64,000 nt of DNA from Cocleimonas sp. (GCA_021647365.1 JAKIUW010000002.1:1-64000), one strand, 5' to 3'. Counted from the first letter of the stretch, positions 50,452 to 59,057 are shown. A program made the numbers and translations. The notes: generated by a model from the sequence alone, not told the origin.

Positions 50452-51510
50452 ATGGCTAGAAAGCGAAAGACGCTTCCAAAAGACTTCGAAGAACTTCTTG
50501 TAACAGGTGATTTAGAAAGTCTAAAAAACATTTTCGATACATGTGAACTTGATGCATATGGTGGGGGTAGTTATTCTAAGCGGCCTGCTATTGCATACGA
50601 TCTTTGTCCTGATGAACTGGTGAAATGGCTAATTGAACAGGGAGCGGATATAAATAAAGTTGATTATTATGATGATACTCCGATTCATCAAAGAGCATTA
50701 AGTAGGCGAAGTGATATTAGAATGCTTTTGGAATTAGGGGCGGACGTAACCATAAATACAGAAAGGAGTGGTACTCCTCTTCATGTTGCTGCTAGCTACC
50801 ATAACGCGAAGAATGCTGAACTATTACTAGAGTTTGGCGCTGATATAAATGAAAAAAGCGCTGATGATGGTCTGATACCACTAGAATCAGCACTACAGCG
50901 TTGTAGCAATATTGATATCGAAAATACCGTTGAGCTTGCTGAGCTACTTTTAAAGTCTGGCTCGCAAAAAACTTCTCGAATGAAGGCCTTTATCACAGAA
51001 GTGGGAGAAACTTTTGAATTCCATCGTAGTGGTTTCAATAAAGATTATGTCGATGCTACAAGCAATGCTTTAGATAGCTTATACCGCTTATTTCAAGTGC
51101 CGCCTGTTCCGAAAAGGGTGTTGCATGATAGTAAGTCTAAAATAGTCATCAATGAAAAATCTTGGCAAAAACAACATGAAGAACTTTTGAATATTCTTGT
51201 CCCTTCATCTGGCTATGCCGCCACAGCTCAGGGGGAAGTTATTCGTATATCGGGACGGATATCTGATGAGATAGAAAGGAATGGTGGTGTTAATTGGGGT
51301 AATGATTATAAAAAAATGGGGAAAGCTTACCTAAAGCTAATCAGTACTGGCGAAGCTTTATCCATAGATGAGATTAGTAATGTTAAATCTATTCTTTCAA
51401 GTATATGTAGTTTAGAGGGAAATACGGCTCATCTAGCAGAATATGCTGTGAAGTGGGTCATCCAAAATAAAACACCTGTAGCACTGTCAAAACCTGACTA
51501 CAAAAGATAA
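50452..51510 (+). CDS. Ankyrin-repeat protein with unknown C-terminal domain
   Basis: The 352-residue protein starts MARKRKTLPKDFEELLVTGD without a signal peptide. Ankyrin repeats cover about 15-175 (ELVKWLIEQGADINKVDYYD, TPLHVAASYHNAKNAELLLE). The C-terminal half contains NEKSWQKQHEELLNILVPSS and GGVNWGNDYKKMGKAYLKL, which I do not recognise. Ankyrin proteins of this layout occur as immunity or effector-like proteins, but nothing here proves this. It sits in a rearranged accessory stretch and may be an insertion between hisC and an old gene remnant. Confidence 0.8.
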   Translation: MARKRKTLPKDFEELLVTGDLESLKNIFDTCELDAYGGGSYSKRPAIAYDLCPDELVKWLIEQGADINKVDYYDDTPIHQRALSRRSDIRMLLELGADVTINTERSGTPLHVAASYHNAKNAELLLEFGADINEKSADDGLIPLESALQRCSNIDIENTVELAELLLKSGSQKTSRMKAFITEVGETFEFHRSGFNKDYVDATSNALDSLYRLFQVPPVPKRVLHDSKSKIVINEKSWQKQHEELLNILVPSSGYAATAQGEVIRISGRISDEIERNGGVNWGNDYKKMGKAYLKLISTGEALSIDEISNVKSILSSICSLEGNTAHLAEYAVKWVIQNKTPVALSKPDYKR

Positions 51511-51517
51511 ATAGAGC

Positions 51518-51585
51518 GCCAATAAATGGACAGAAACGTCTAAAAAGCACAAGATAGATGAGTACTATAAAGATTAACAGTACGC
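51518..51585 (+). pseudogene. 3' remnant of an XAC2610-like gene
   Basis: From GCCAATAAATGGACAG through TATAAAGATTAACAG the sequence aligns base by base with the last codons of the gene at 52663 (GCCAATAAGTGGACGG ... TATAATAATTAACAG). The similarity continues through the following 85 bp to a REPIN arm. Only the 3' tail survives. Confidence 0.82.
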
Positions 51586-51634
51586 TTAACCTACATAAAC
51601 TGGGCAACAATGCTATCATTTTTACAATCCATTT

Positions 51635-51660
51635 CATCATGTAAAAGTGGGGGGGTGTGC
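51635..51660 (+). repeat. Solitary REPIN arm, paralogous to the one at 53412
   Basis: CATCATGTAAAAGT, seven G, TGTGC, preceded by a decayed left arm (TTTTTACAATCCATTT). The flanks match those of the arm at 53412. Confidence 0.88.
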
Positions 51661-51729
51661 TTCCAAATATTTTATTACACCCTACCTGTGATAATTTTTA
51701 TTCTTACATAATTTAATCAAGAGCCAAAC

Positions 51730-52245
51730 ATGCAAGCTTCTCTCATTATTTCTATACTTGGACCAGATAAATCTGGTTTAGTTAAATCGCTGTCTGAAAC
51801 ACTTAACCGCTTTCAGGGTAATTGGACGGAAAGCCGTATGAGCCATTTAGCAGGTATGTTTGCAGGGTTGTTATTGGTTTCGATTCCTACCGATCAAGTA
51901 AGTGAACTAACCTCTGCATTGGAAGCGTTACAGTCTGATGGTCTTCAAATACACGTTGAAAGAAGCGATGAAATCCAAACTAGCAAAGCCACTACCATGC
52001 TAAGCCTTGATTTATTGGGGCAAGACAGACCAGGCATCATTCAAGATATTACCGAGCAACTTGCTCATTTGAATGTCAATATTGAGGAGTTAGAAAGTCA
52101 CATAAAAGAGGCGAGTATGTCGGGTGGCGTACTTTTTTACGCGCAATTAAAACTAGGTTTGCCAGAGGGCGTATCACCTGATGCGGTTCAGGATGCGCTT
52201 GAAAGTATGTCTGATCAATTTATGGTTGATATTAATTTTAGCTAG
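51730..52245 (+). CDS. gcvR: GcvR-like double ACT-domain regulator
   Basis: The 171-residue protein has two ACT domains: SLIISILGPDKSGLVKSLSE and SLDLLGQDRPGIIQDITEQL with HLNVNIEELESHIKEAS. It resembles the glycine-cleavage repressor GcvR, which binds GcvA rather than DNA. It lies between two duplicated accessory segments; no gcv genes are in the window. Confidence 0.85.
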   Translation: MQASLIISILGPDKSGLVKSLSETLNRFQGNWTESRMSHLAGMFAGLLLVSIPTDQVSELTSALEALQSDGLQIHVERSDEIQTSKATTMLSLDLLGQDRPGIIQDITEQLAHLNVNIEELESHIKEASMSGGVLFYAQLKLGLPEGVSPDAVQDALESMSDQFMVDINFS

Positions 52246-52252
52246 CTAAAAT

Positions 52253-52276
52253 GTTGGGCTTCGTGCCTCAGCCCAA
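52253..52276. repeat. GTTGGGCTTCGTGCCTCAGCCCAAC hairpin repeat
   Basis: GTTGGGCT, loop TCGTGCCTC, AGCCCAAC, then CTACAAAAC. This short hairpin type is common between proteobacterial genes. It lies just after the gcvR stop and may act in termination. Confidence 0.6.
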
Positions 52277-52286
52277 CCTACAAAAC

Positions 52287-52352
52287 TGATGAGGAGAAGG
52301 GTGTGTTTTTGAAAACTTTAGCGGGATTGTTGAGTTAGTAATATATTTTGCA
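52287..52352 (+). pseudogene. Duplicated 3' fragment of hisC
   Basis: GTGTTTTTGAAAACTTTAGC, then GGGATTGTTGAGTTAGTAAT, mirrors the hisC end (GTGTTTTTTAAGACTTTGGC, then GGAGTTGTTGGATTAGTAAT). It encodes KTLAGLLS before a stop, compared with KTLAELLD in HisC. The match begins near 52287 and fades near 52360. Confidence 0.8.
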
Positions 52353-52364
52353 AAAGGTTTAGAT

Positions 52365-52665
52365 AATTGGACTAAAGAAACTTCTATCGCAAAGTATATG
52401 ACCTGGAAGCCTCATAGTACAAAGGCAGAAACAGAACCGTATAGAAGGCTGGAAAAACAAAAGTTACACTTGGGTATATTCATAGGGTTGAGGCAGTATG
52501 CGACATTGATAATTTAGTTTCGAAAAGAGTTATGGAAAAATCTGGTATGAGTTATGAAAGCATATTAAAATCATGGCTTATCCATCCAAATATGGGAAGT
52601 GAGCCACGAGATTGCCTATTGTTAAATAACAAAGGGCTTAACCAAACATCAAATAGGTATCTATG
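52365..52665 (+). pseudogene. GNAT acetyltransferase, decayed
   Basis: One frame encodes NWTKETSIAKYMTWKPHSTK from 52365. Beyond about 52455 a second frame encodes EAVCDIDNLVSKRVMEKSGM, then SYESILKSWLIHP and GSEPRDCLLL. These are the beginning and end of RimJ/RimL-type GNAT domains, whose middle (about 60 residues) is missing. The region fills most of the 417 bp gap between gcvR and the next gene. Confidence 0.82.
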
Positions 52666-53352
52666 AAAAAATACTTCCTCATTATTTTTATGCTAACTTT
52701 CACCTATATTGGCTACGCTGAGCATACGTTTGTGATTAAAGATGGCTCTAAAAAATACAATGCCACATTAAGTGTTGAGGCTTGCGATTCGAGTAGTTGT
52801 GAGGGTAAAGCTATTGTCAAAATATCTCATAAAAAAGGGGATGCTTTTACTCAAATCTTATCATCCGATGGGATCTACTTTTCTTTAGACTCAACTCAAA
52901 AGCCTAGCGTCAATATCATCCAGCTTTATAACGAGCAAAGTCCGCTGATTTTTGAAGACTTTAATTTTGATGGCACGGAAGATCTTGCTATTAGAAATGG
53001 TAATTTCAGTGGTTATGGCGGGCCATCTTATGATGTTTATGTTTACAACATTACAAAAAAGAAGTTTGTTATAAGCAAAGAGTTGACAGATTTAGCTTTA
53101 GGCAGTTTGGGGATGTTTCAAACTGATCGCAAAAGAAAGCGCTTAATTACATTTTCAAAATCAGGCTGCTGCTGGCACATGAAGACGGAGTATGCCGTTG
53201 TCCCTAAAAAAGGGCTTTTAAAAGTGTATGAGTTTGAAGAGGATGCAACAGGTGGTGGTGATTTTGTGGTTGTAACCACGAGAAAGCTAATAGCCAATAA
53301 GTGGACGGTAAATTCTAAAAAACACAAGATTGAAGAGTATTATAATAATTAA
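52663..53352 (+). CDS. Secreted XAC2610-like protein
   Basis: The 229-residue protein has a signal peptide (MKKYFLIIFMLTFTYIGYA). The mature part contains FEDFNFDGTEDLAIRNGNFS then GYGGPSYDVYVYNI, and SGCCWHMKTEYAVV, the pattern of XAC2610-related periplasmic proteins. The Xanthomonas prototype inhibits a lytic effector, so an immunity-like role is possible but not shown. A 3' remnant of a second copy lies at 51518. Confidence 0.65.
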   Translation: MKKYFLIIFMLTFTYIGYAEHTFVIKDGSKKYNATLSVEACDSSSCEGKAIVKISHKKGDAFTQILSSDGIYFSLDSTQKPSVNIIQLYNEQSPLIFEDFNFDGTEDLAIRNGNFSGYGGPSYDVYVYNITKKKFVISKELTDLALGSLGMFQTDRKRKRLITFSKSGCCWHMKTEYAVVPKKGLLKVYEFEEDATGGGDFVVVTTRKLIANKWTVNSKKHKIEEYYNN

Positions 53353-53411
53353 CAGCGCACTTAACCTCATATAAGCTGGATAACCATGACTATCGTTTTT
53401 ACAATCCATTA

Positions 53412-53437
53412 CATCATGTAAAAGTGGGGGGGTGTGC
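53412..53437 (+). repeat. Solitary REPIN arm after the XAC2610-like gene
   Basis: CATCATGTAAAAGT, seven G, TGTGC. It shares about 85 bp of upstream flank with the arm at 51635. Confidence 0.88.
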
Positions 53438-53452
53438 TTTCAAATATTGGTA

Positions 53453-54274
53453 TTAACCCATCTCAGGCAAATACTTCACCCAGTCAATATCATTATTCCC
53501 AATGGTAAAAAAATAGGGGTTCAGCAATGAATCTTTGGTGTTGTAGAGTAGCGGTGACATATCTGTTTTAACTAATTGCCCGCCTGCTTCATCCACAATG
53601 CAATGCGCGGCAGCGGTATCCCATTCGGATGTTAGCCAGAGGCGCGGGTATAAATCCGCCGTGCCTTCGGCGACCATGCACATTTTTAAGGAGCTGCCCA
53701 TACTGACTAGCTCGTACTCACCTTTATCATTTTTAAAACTTTCTAAAAATGAGGCTAATGCTTTGCCAGGGTGTGAGCGGCTACCTGCAAAAACAGGTTT
53801 AGGCGCTAATGCTCTTGCTTGAATTTTATGTTCTGCTGTATCCGTGGTTTCTTTATAGCTACCGTAACCGCTGCATGCGTAGTAACTAACGCCTAACGCA
53901 GGTGCATAAATTACGCCTAAAATAGATTTGTTTTTATGAATAAGTGCAATATTTACGGTGAAACTATCGCGACGCTTGATGAATTCTTTGGTGCCATCAA
54001 GCGGATCAACCAGCCAGTAGGTTTCTCTTTCAGCGCGCTCTTCAAAAGGGATGCTTGCAGATTCTTCCGATAAAATAGGAAATAGTGGAGACAGTTTATT
54101 AAGTTCAGCTTCAATCAAATCGTTAGCGGCTAAATCTGCTGTCGTAACGGGGGAATTATCTTCTTTGGTTTCAACTTCAAAACCTGTCTCGTAGACTTCC
54201 ATTATTTTTTCGCCGGCTTGTTTAGCGATGCGGTGGATTTCTGGCAAGAGTGTTTTTAGTTGTTCTGAATTCAT
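53453..54274 (-). CDS. cysQ: 3'(2'),5'-bisphosphate nucleotidase
   Basis: The 273-residue protein has DNSPVTTADLAANDLIEAEL, the metal-site WLVDPLDGTKEFIKRRDSF and LWLTSEWDTAAAHCIVDEAG. It removes the 3' phosphate of PAP, a by-product of sulfate assimilation. It is cotranscribed with nudE 2 bp upstream. Confidence 0.95.
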   Translation of the reverse strand: MNSEQLKTLLPEIHRIAKQAGEKIMEVYETGFEVETKEDNSPVTTADLAANDLIEAELNKLSPLFPILSEESASIPFEERAERETYWLVDPLDGTKEFIKRRDSFTVNIALIHKNKSILGVIYAPALGVSYYACSGYGSYKETTDTAEHKIQARALAPKPVFAGSRSHPGKALASFLESFKNDKGEYELVSMGSSLKMCMVAEGTADLYPRLWLTSEWDTAAAHCIVDEAGGQLVKTDMSPLLYNTKDSLLNPYFFTIGNNDIDWVKYLPEMG

Positions 54275-54276
54275 CT

Positions 54277-54828
54277 TTACTTCTCTAGTTGATCTAAATG
54301 GTTTTGTAATAAAAATAAGGCCGCTACGCTTCGTCCTTCACTAAAATCATCTCGCTCTATTAATTTGTGTATCTCGCTAATTTTCCACGGCACGACTTCG
54401 ATTTCTTCTGGCTCATCGCCTGGTTCGCGGTGCTCGCTTAAATCTTCGGCTAGGATGATATTGGTAACGTGACCCATATAACCCGGTGCTAGGCTTAGGC
54501 GTTTAAGCAAGGTTAGTTTGGCAGATTCATAACCCACTTCTTCCATAATTTCACGGTTTGCCGCATCCATAAAATATTCATTCGGCTCAACCTTGCCTTT
54601 TGGAAATGCTAATTCATAACGGTCTGTGCCACCTGCATATTCTCTAATGAGTAAAATTTCTTCGCCCAAAATAGGTACAATTAACACCGCACCAGGGCCG
54701 TTACTCGCTATGCGCTCGTATTGTGTTTTTACGCCATTTGAAAATTCGAGGTCGATTGCTTCCACTGTAAATAAACGGGATTTAGCAACGGTGGTAATTT
54801 GGTGTATGGTTGGCTTTTTATTTTTCAT
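54277..54828 (-). CDS. nudE: ADP compounds hydrolase NudE
   Basis: The 183-residue Nudix protein has GKVEPNEYFMDAANREIMEE, then VGYE, the full Nudix box. Context (next to cysQ, divergent from yrfG) is that of NudE. It hydrolyses ADP-ribose, NADH and similar compounds. Confidence 0.94.
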   Translation of the reverse strand: MKNKKPTIHQITTVAKSRLFTVEAIDLEFSNGVKTQYERIASNGPGAVLIVPILGEEILLIREYAGGTDRYELAFPKGKVEPNEYFMDAANREIMEEVGYESAKLTLLKRLSLAPGYMGHVTNIILAEDLSEHREPGDEPEEIEVVPWKISEIHKLIERDDFSEGRSVAALFLLQNHLDQLEK

Positions 54829-54845
54829 GCGATGAGTTTAACAGG

Positions 54846-55511
54846 ATGAACGCAATTCTTATAGATTGGCAAAACATTGAAACCGTCTTTTTAGATATGG
54901 ACGGCACTTTGCTTGATCTGCATTTTGATAATCACTTTTGGCTGGAGCATATGCCGAAGCGCTATGCCGAAAAACATAACATTAGTGTAGAACAAGCCAG
55001 TAATGCGCTATCCCAAAAAACCAAGGCAATTGAAGGCTCTTTAGATTGGTACTGTTTGGATTATTGGGAAAAGTCTTTAAATATGAATATTGTCGAACTC
55101 AAACATGAGGTTGCTGACCGTATTGCGATTCGTGCCAATGTGATTGAGTTTTTAGATTACTTGCGCGGCATGAATAAGCGTGTTGTGCTACTTACCAATG
55201 CGCATCATAAAACTATTAAACTAAAGTTTGGCTACGCTGATATTGAGCATCACTTTGACCACATTATCACCGCGCACGATGTTGGATTAGCAAAAGAGCA
55301 AAATGGTTTTTGGCAAGCCTTAGAAAAAATAGAAGACTTTAGTAAAACCCAAAGCCTGTTTATTGATGATAATTTAGACGTGTTAAACGCCGCCAATGAT
55401 TATGGTGTAAAACATCTATTAGCTATCCATCAGCCCGACTCGCAACAACCCACTAAAGACACTCAAGGGTATATTCCCATTGAGTGTTATACGCAATTAA
55501 TGTCGAGCTAA
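54846..55511 (+). CDS. yrfG: HAD-family GMP/IMP nucleotidase YrfG
   Basis: ATG at 54846 (MNAILIDWQNIETVFLDMDG) is chosen over an upstream ATG overlapping nudE. The 221-residue protein has DMDGTLLDLHFDNHFW (nucleophile Asp), VVLLTNAHHKT and LFIDDNLDVLNAA, the HAD motifs. The DNHFW signature is typical of YrfG, which dephosphorylates purine nucleotides. It is divergent from nudE. Confidence 0.92.
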   Translation: MNAILIDWQNIETVFLDMDGTLLDLHFDNHFWLEHMPKRYAEKHNISVEQASNALSQKTKAIEGSLDWYCLDYWEKSLNMNIVELKHEVADRIAIRANVIEFLDYLRGMNKRVVLLTNAHHKTIKLKFGYADIEHHFDHIITAHDVGLAKEQNGFWQALEKIEDFSKTQSLFIDDNLDVLNAANDYGVKHLLAIHQPDSQQPTKDTQGYIPIECYTQLMSS

Positions 55512-55516
55512 AGTCT

Positions 55517-55948
55517 CTAACGAAATCGGTGAGGGTGATGCCCATGTCCCCGATGAGGATGGCGTCGGTGCGGGCGATAACGATTTGGGTGACGGTTGTA
55601 ATAACCATAAGGTCGTCTGCCGTAATGGTTTGTACTAATAGTGACTCTTGCAGGTCTAACGTAGTAGGGACGGTTTACATAGGTAGTCTGAGGACGGCTT
55701 GCATATGATTGGTAGCTATTATTCCCTGCGCTACTTGTATTCCTATCTTTTTCTGAGCCGATAGCAGCGCCGACCATTCCACCCACAACAGCGCCAATCA
55801 CCGCACGTTCATCAGAGTGATTTGCGGTAGATTTTCCTATTCCTGCGCCTACCAGTGAACCAATTACTGCGCCTGTTCCTGCATTATTTGAACAGCCTGA
55901 AAGTGTTAATACTCCCAGTGTAAATAATAGTAAAAAATTCTTTTTCAT
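55517..55948 (-). CDS. Glycine-zipper lipoprotein with His/Arg/Tyr-rich tail
   Basis: The start at 55948 gives MKKNFLLLFTLGVLTLSGCS, a lipoprotein signal; an earlier ATG 23 codons upstream is unlikely. The 143-residue product has two Gly-zipper segments (GTGAVIGSLVGAGIGKST and ERAVIGAVVGGMVGAAIGS) and a low-complexity tail (YYNRHPNRYRPHRRHPHRGH). Glycine-zipper lipoproteins insert into or tether the outer membrane; the tail may bind metal. It converges on yrfG. Confidence 0.82.
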   Translation of the reverse strand: MKKNFLLLFTLGVLTLSGCSNNAGTGAVIGSLVGAGIGKSTANHSDERAVIGAVVGGMVGAAIGSEKDRNTSSAGNNSYQSYASRPQTTYVNRPYYVRPARVTISTNHYGRRPYGYYNRHPNRYRPHRRHPHRGHGHHPHRFR

Positions 55949-56074
55949 AATTTCACCTATTGTGATTAGCCTGAAACATTGCCATTTTAACAAAAAATGC
56001 AATCTCACCCATAGCATAGTACCTTGCTACAATAGTTAAAGCCTCTTTACATAGTTTTACATTGTAGATGTAAG

Positions 56075-56100
56075 CATCATGTAAAAGTGGGGGGGTGTGC
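56075..56100 (+). repeat. REPIN arm with a decayed partner
   Basis: Consensus right arm. The preceding ATAGTTTTACATTG (56051 onward) looks like the inner end of a left arm that has lost its C-tract. Confidence 0.85.
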
Positions 56101-56125
56101 ATTAGTATTTATTAATTATAAAAGA

Positions 56126-56149
56126 CTCCTGACATAATGCTGTCAGGAG
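56126..56149. other. 9 bp hairpin CTCCTGACA/TGTCAGGAG
   Basis: CTCCTGACA, loop TAATGC, TGTCAGGAG. On the minus strand it is followed by TCTTTTAT, so a terminator reading leftward is possible, though no minus-strand gene reaches it. It lies upstream of the VOC gene. Confidence 0.55.
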
Positions 56150-56224
56150 CACTGTTGTATATTTATTATATCCACTTACTCTTTTTAGTCGCTAGGTGGT
56201 TTTATAAATTACGAGGATAGAACA

Positions 56225-56611
56225 ATGATTAACCCAATGAAACAACACGGTGCTTTTAGCTGGAATGAATTAATGACGACCGACATCGATGGTGCAAAGT
56301 CTTTTTACAGCGAGATGTTTAACTGGCAGCTTGAAGATTTTGATAAAGAAATGCCGTACACCCTTGCAAGAATAGAAGGTCAAGATGCCGCAGGAATGAT
56401 GTCGATGCCCCCCGAGGCGGCAGGAATGCCACCAATGTGGGGAGCATATGTAACTGTTGATGATGTTGAAACTAGCGCCAAGCAAGCGGTATCGCTGGGT
56501 GGTAAGGTGTTATTAGAGGCTAGAGATATTCCTGATATTGGTCGCTTTTGTGTGATTAGCGATCCTCAAGGTGCAGCGTTGACGATAATCACCTACTTTG
56601 ACAAAAGTTAA
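56225..56611 (+). CDS. VOC (glyoxalase-like) family protein
   Basis: The 128-residue protein has GAFSWNELMTTDIDGAKSFY, MWGAYVTVDDVETSAKQAVS and FCVISDPQGAALTI, the betaalphabetabetabeta repeats of the VOC superfamily. Reaction and substrate are unknown. It precedes a DUF1801 gene by 9 bp. Confidence 0.85.
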   Translation: MINPMKQHGAFSWNELMTTDIDGAKSFYSEMFNWQLEDFDKEMPYTLARIEGQDAAGMMSMPPEAAGMPPMWGAYVTVDDVETSAKQAVSLGGKVLLEARDIPDIGRFCVISDPQGAALTIITYFDKS

Positions 56612-56620
56612 AGTATAAAC

Positions 56621-57049
56621 ATGGCAAACCCCACTCCCAAGTTTGAAAACATTAAAGTATCAGAAGTCTTTGATGGTTATCCAGATGCTCAATGTGAAAA
56701 GCTACTCTTCTTGCGCCAGCTTATTTTTGAGGCTGCCTCAGAAATTGGAATTGATGATTTGGAAGAAACTCTCAAGTGGGGTGAGCCAAGTTATTTAACC
56801 AAAAACGCTAGCACAGTTAGAATTGCTTGGCGGAAGTCTCAACCAACGCAATATGGCATATTCTTCAATTGTAAAACGACACTTGTCGAAACCTTTAAAG
56901 AGATTTACCGTGAGGAATTTACCTTTGAAGGTAATCGTGCCATTGTTTTTGAAATAGGCGATAGCGTTCCTGTCGAAGCGCTAAAACATTGTATTACGCT
57001 ATCGCTTACTTATCACAAAAATAAACACCTACCAATGTTGGGAATATAA
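56621..57049 (+). CDS. DUF1801 domain protein
   Basis: The 142-residue protein has LEETLKWGEPSYLTKNASTV and QYGIFFNCKTTLVETFKEIY, the DUF1801 (YdhG-like) signature. Function unknown. It lies in an operon with the VOC gene, and a REPIN arm begins 2 bp after its stop. Confidence 0.82.
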   Translation: MANPTPKFENIKVSEVFDGYPDAQCEKLLFLRQLIFEAASEIGIDDLEETLKWGEPSYLTKNASTVRIAWRKSQPTQYGIFFNCKTTLVETFKEIYREEFTFEGNRAIVFEIGDSVPVEALKHCITLSLTYHKNKHLPMLGI

Positions 57050-57050
57050 A

Positions 57051-57076
57051 CATCGTGTAAAAGTGGGGGGGTGTGC
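57051..57076 (+). repeat. Solitary REPIN arm after the DUF1801 gene
   Basis: CATCGTGTAAAAGT, seven G, TGTGC, starting directly after the TAA at 57047-57049. Confidence 0.87.
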
Positions 57077-57104
57077 TTTACAACTCTATATAACCGCAGG
57101 TTTA

Positions 57105-57407
57105 CTAGCGATTACGTGTAATAACTGATTTGGCGTGTTTATTTTTAACATTATTCTTATCATCAACATTCACATCATCGACGAAGAAAGACGTGTCTTC
57201 TTCCTCTTTTGTAAAAAACCTAACAATGACTGATTTTATAAACCCAAAGCTTGATATGAATATAAACAAAGCACCAAGCATAATAGGCAATGTGCCATAG
57301 CTTCCATGTTCTGCATAGCTGCCGTTTTCGATAACAATTACGATTATTCCTACGAGGATTAAAAATAATCCTGCTAAAAAACCATAGAGTGATACTTTAA
57401 ATCCCAT
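57105..57407 (-). CDS. Small two-helix membrane protein, paralogue of the next gene
   Basis: The 100-residue protein has two hydrophobic helices (LYGFLAGLFLILVGIIVIVI and PIMLGALFIFISSFGFI) and ends NNVKNKHAKSVITRNR. The same ending (NVKNKSAKSVVTRNW) occurs in the upstream gene, suggesting a duplication with a conserved C-terminal tail. No known family recognised. Confidence 0.75.
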   Translation of the reverse strand: MGFKVSLYGFLAGLFLILVGIIVIVIENGSYAEHGSYGTLPIMLGALFIFISSFGFIKSVIVRFFTKEEEDTSFFVDDVNVDDKNNVKNKHAKSVITRNR

Positions 57408-57450
57408 GTCTAATGCTCCATTTCCTCATAACCATGTTTAAAACAAATAA

Positions 57451-57813
57451 TTACCAATTTCGGGTAACAACCGATTTGGCACTTTTGTTCTTCACATTGA
57501 TTCTATCCACAATATTATTGTTTCTATTTTTCATTTCCCTATATTTTTCTTTATCCTCCTCTACTTCATCAACATCATAAATAGACTTTGCGCGGGTAGT
57601 GGTGTGGGTTATTTTTTTGGGGAATAGAGCTTTTATTATCTTTAAAAATAATTTATAGGCTGAAAAATAAATGAGTGCTCCGATGGTTATCCCACCCAGC
57701 ATAACAAGGATAAATGGCAAGTTATCCTCAAAACTATTATGACGACTCTTGGTAATCAAAATAAATACCATGACTCCCAGACCAGCAAAAATACGATATT
57801 TTAATGAATTCAT
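57451..57813 (-). CDS. Small two-helix membrane protein, paralogue of the previous gene
   Basis: The 120-residue protein has helices in YRIFAGLGVMVFILITK and LPFILVMLGGITIGALIYFS, an acidic linker and the terminal INVKNKSAKSVVTRNW. It lies directly upstream of the 57105 gene in the same direction, after lldD. Function unknown. Confidence 0.75.
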   Translation of the reverse strand: MNSLKYRIFAGLGVMVFILITKSRHNSFEDNLPFILVMLGGITIGALIYFSAYKLFLKIIKALFPKKITHTTTRAKSIYDVDEVEEDKEKYREMKNRNNNIVDRINVKNKSAKSVVTRNW

Positions 57814-57834
57814 AATCCTTCCTTGCTGTTTAAA

Positions 57835-58974
57835 TTAACCCAAATAAAGATGGTTTCGACTCATATTATTTATATCACGCTCGCCACAAAATGCCATGCT
57901 GATATCCATTTCATTGCGAATAATTTCTAGCGCTGTGGTTACGCCTTCTTGCCCCATTGCGCCTAAACCATAGAGGAAAGGTCGCCCGATGTACACGCCT
58001 TTTGCGCCGAGTGAAACTGCCTTCAATACATCTTGTCCCGAACGAATGCCTCCGTCCATATGCACTTCTATTTGATCACCTACCGCATCTACTATTTCTG
58101 GCAAAACAGAGATGGATGAACGCGCACCGTCTAATTGTCGCCCGCCATGGTTGGAAACGATAATAGCATCAGCACCAGATTTTACCGCGAGCTTTGCATC
58201 TTCTACATCTAAGATGCCTTTTAAGATCAGCGGGCCACCCCATTTTTGTTTTATCCACTCAATATCATCCCATGATAATTTATCTTCAAATTGTTTTTGC
58301 GTCCACACACTGAGCGATGATAAATCTGTTGCATCTTTTACATGTCCTTCAATATTGCGAAAACTGTGGCGCTTGGTGGTGAGCATATTCAGACACCACG
58401 ATGGTTTGATTGCCATATTATAAAGTTGAGAAACCGTCATCTTCGGTGGTACTGATAATCCATTTTGAATATCTTTATGGCGTTGTCCGAGGATTTGCAA
58501 ATCCAGCGTAAGAACAAGCGCTGAGCAATTTGCCGCTTTGGCACGCTCTATCAAGTTTTCAACAAAGCCACGGTCTTTCATCACATAAAGCTGAAACCAA
58601 AACGGCTTGCTGGTCACGCTTGCCACATCTTCAATCGAGCAAACGCTCATGGTCGATAAGGTAAACGGCACGCCCATCGCTTCCGCCGCTTTTGCGCCAA
58701 GCATCTCACCATCGGCATACAACATGCCCGTTAAACCTGTGGGTGCGATGGCGACTGGCATACTGACTTTTTGCCCAATCATGGTAGTTTCTAGTGAACG
58801 ATTGCTCATATCCACCGCCACACGTTGGCGAAACTTTATCTTCTCAAAGTCACTTTCATTGGCGCGGTAAGTGCTTTCCGTCCACGAACCTGAGTCTACA
58901 TAATCATGAAACATTTTGGGTACACGCTTTTTGAACTGACGCTGTAAATCGTGGATAGTGGTTATTGCTGGCAT
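57835..58974 (-). CDS. lldD: FMN-dependent L-lactate dehydrogenase-like enzyme
   Basis: The 379-residue protein has the alpha-hydroxyacid oxidase core: SRNHLYLG-type end, PVAIAPTGLTGMLYADGEML, IVSNHGGRQLDGARSSISVL (active-site His and Arg) and MDGGIRSGQDVLKAVSLGA. It uses FMN to oxidise L-lactate or a related 2-hydroxyacid. Lactate is the best guess; glycolate is possible. Confidence 0.9.
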   Translation of the reverse strand: MPAITTIHDLQRQFKKRVPKMFHDYVDSGSWTESTYRANESDFEKIKFRQRVAVDMSNRSLETTMIGQKVSMPVAIAPTGLTGMLYADGEMLGAKAAEAMGVPFTLSTMSVCSIEDVASVTSKPFWFQLYVMKDRGFVENLIERAKAANCSALVLTLDLQILGQRHKDIQNGLSVPPKMTVSQLYNMAIKPSWCLNMLTTKRHSFRNIEGHVKDATDLSSLSVWTQKQFEDKLSWDDIEWIKQKWGGPLILKGILDVEDAKLAVKSGADAIIVSNHGGRQLDGARSSISVLPEIVDAVGDQIEVHMDGGIRSGQDVLKAVSLGAKGVYIGRPFLYGLGAMGQEGVTTALEIIRNEMDISMAFCGERDINNMSRNHLYLG

Positions 58975-59057
58975 CTTCTTTCCTCTATGAATAAGGTAAG
59001 TATAGAAGTAAACTGCTGGAAATTAAAAACAATAAAATGAGGCTTCTTCATAAAAAC

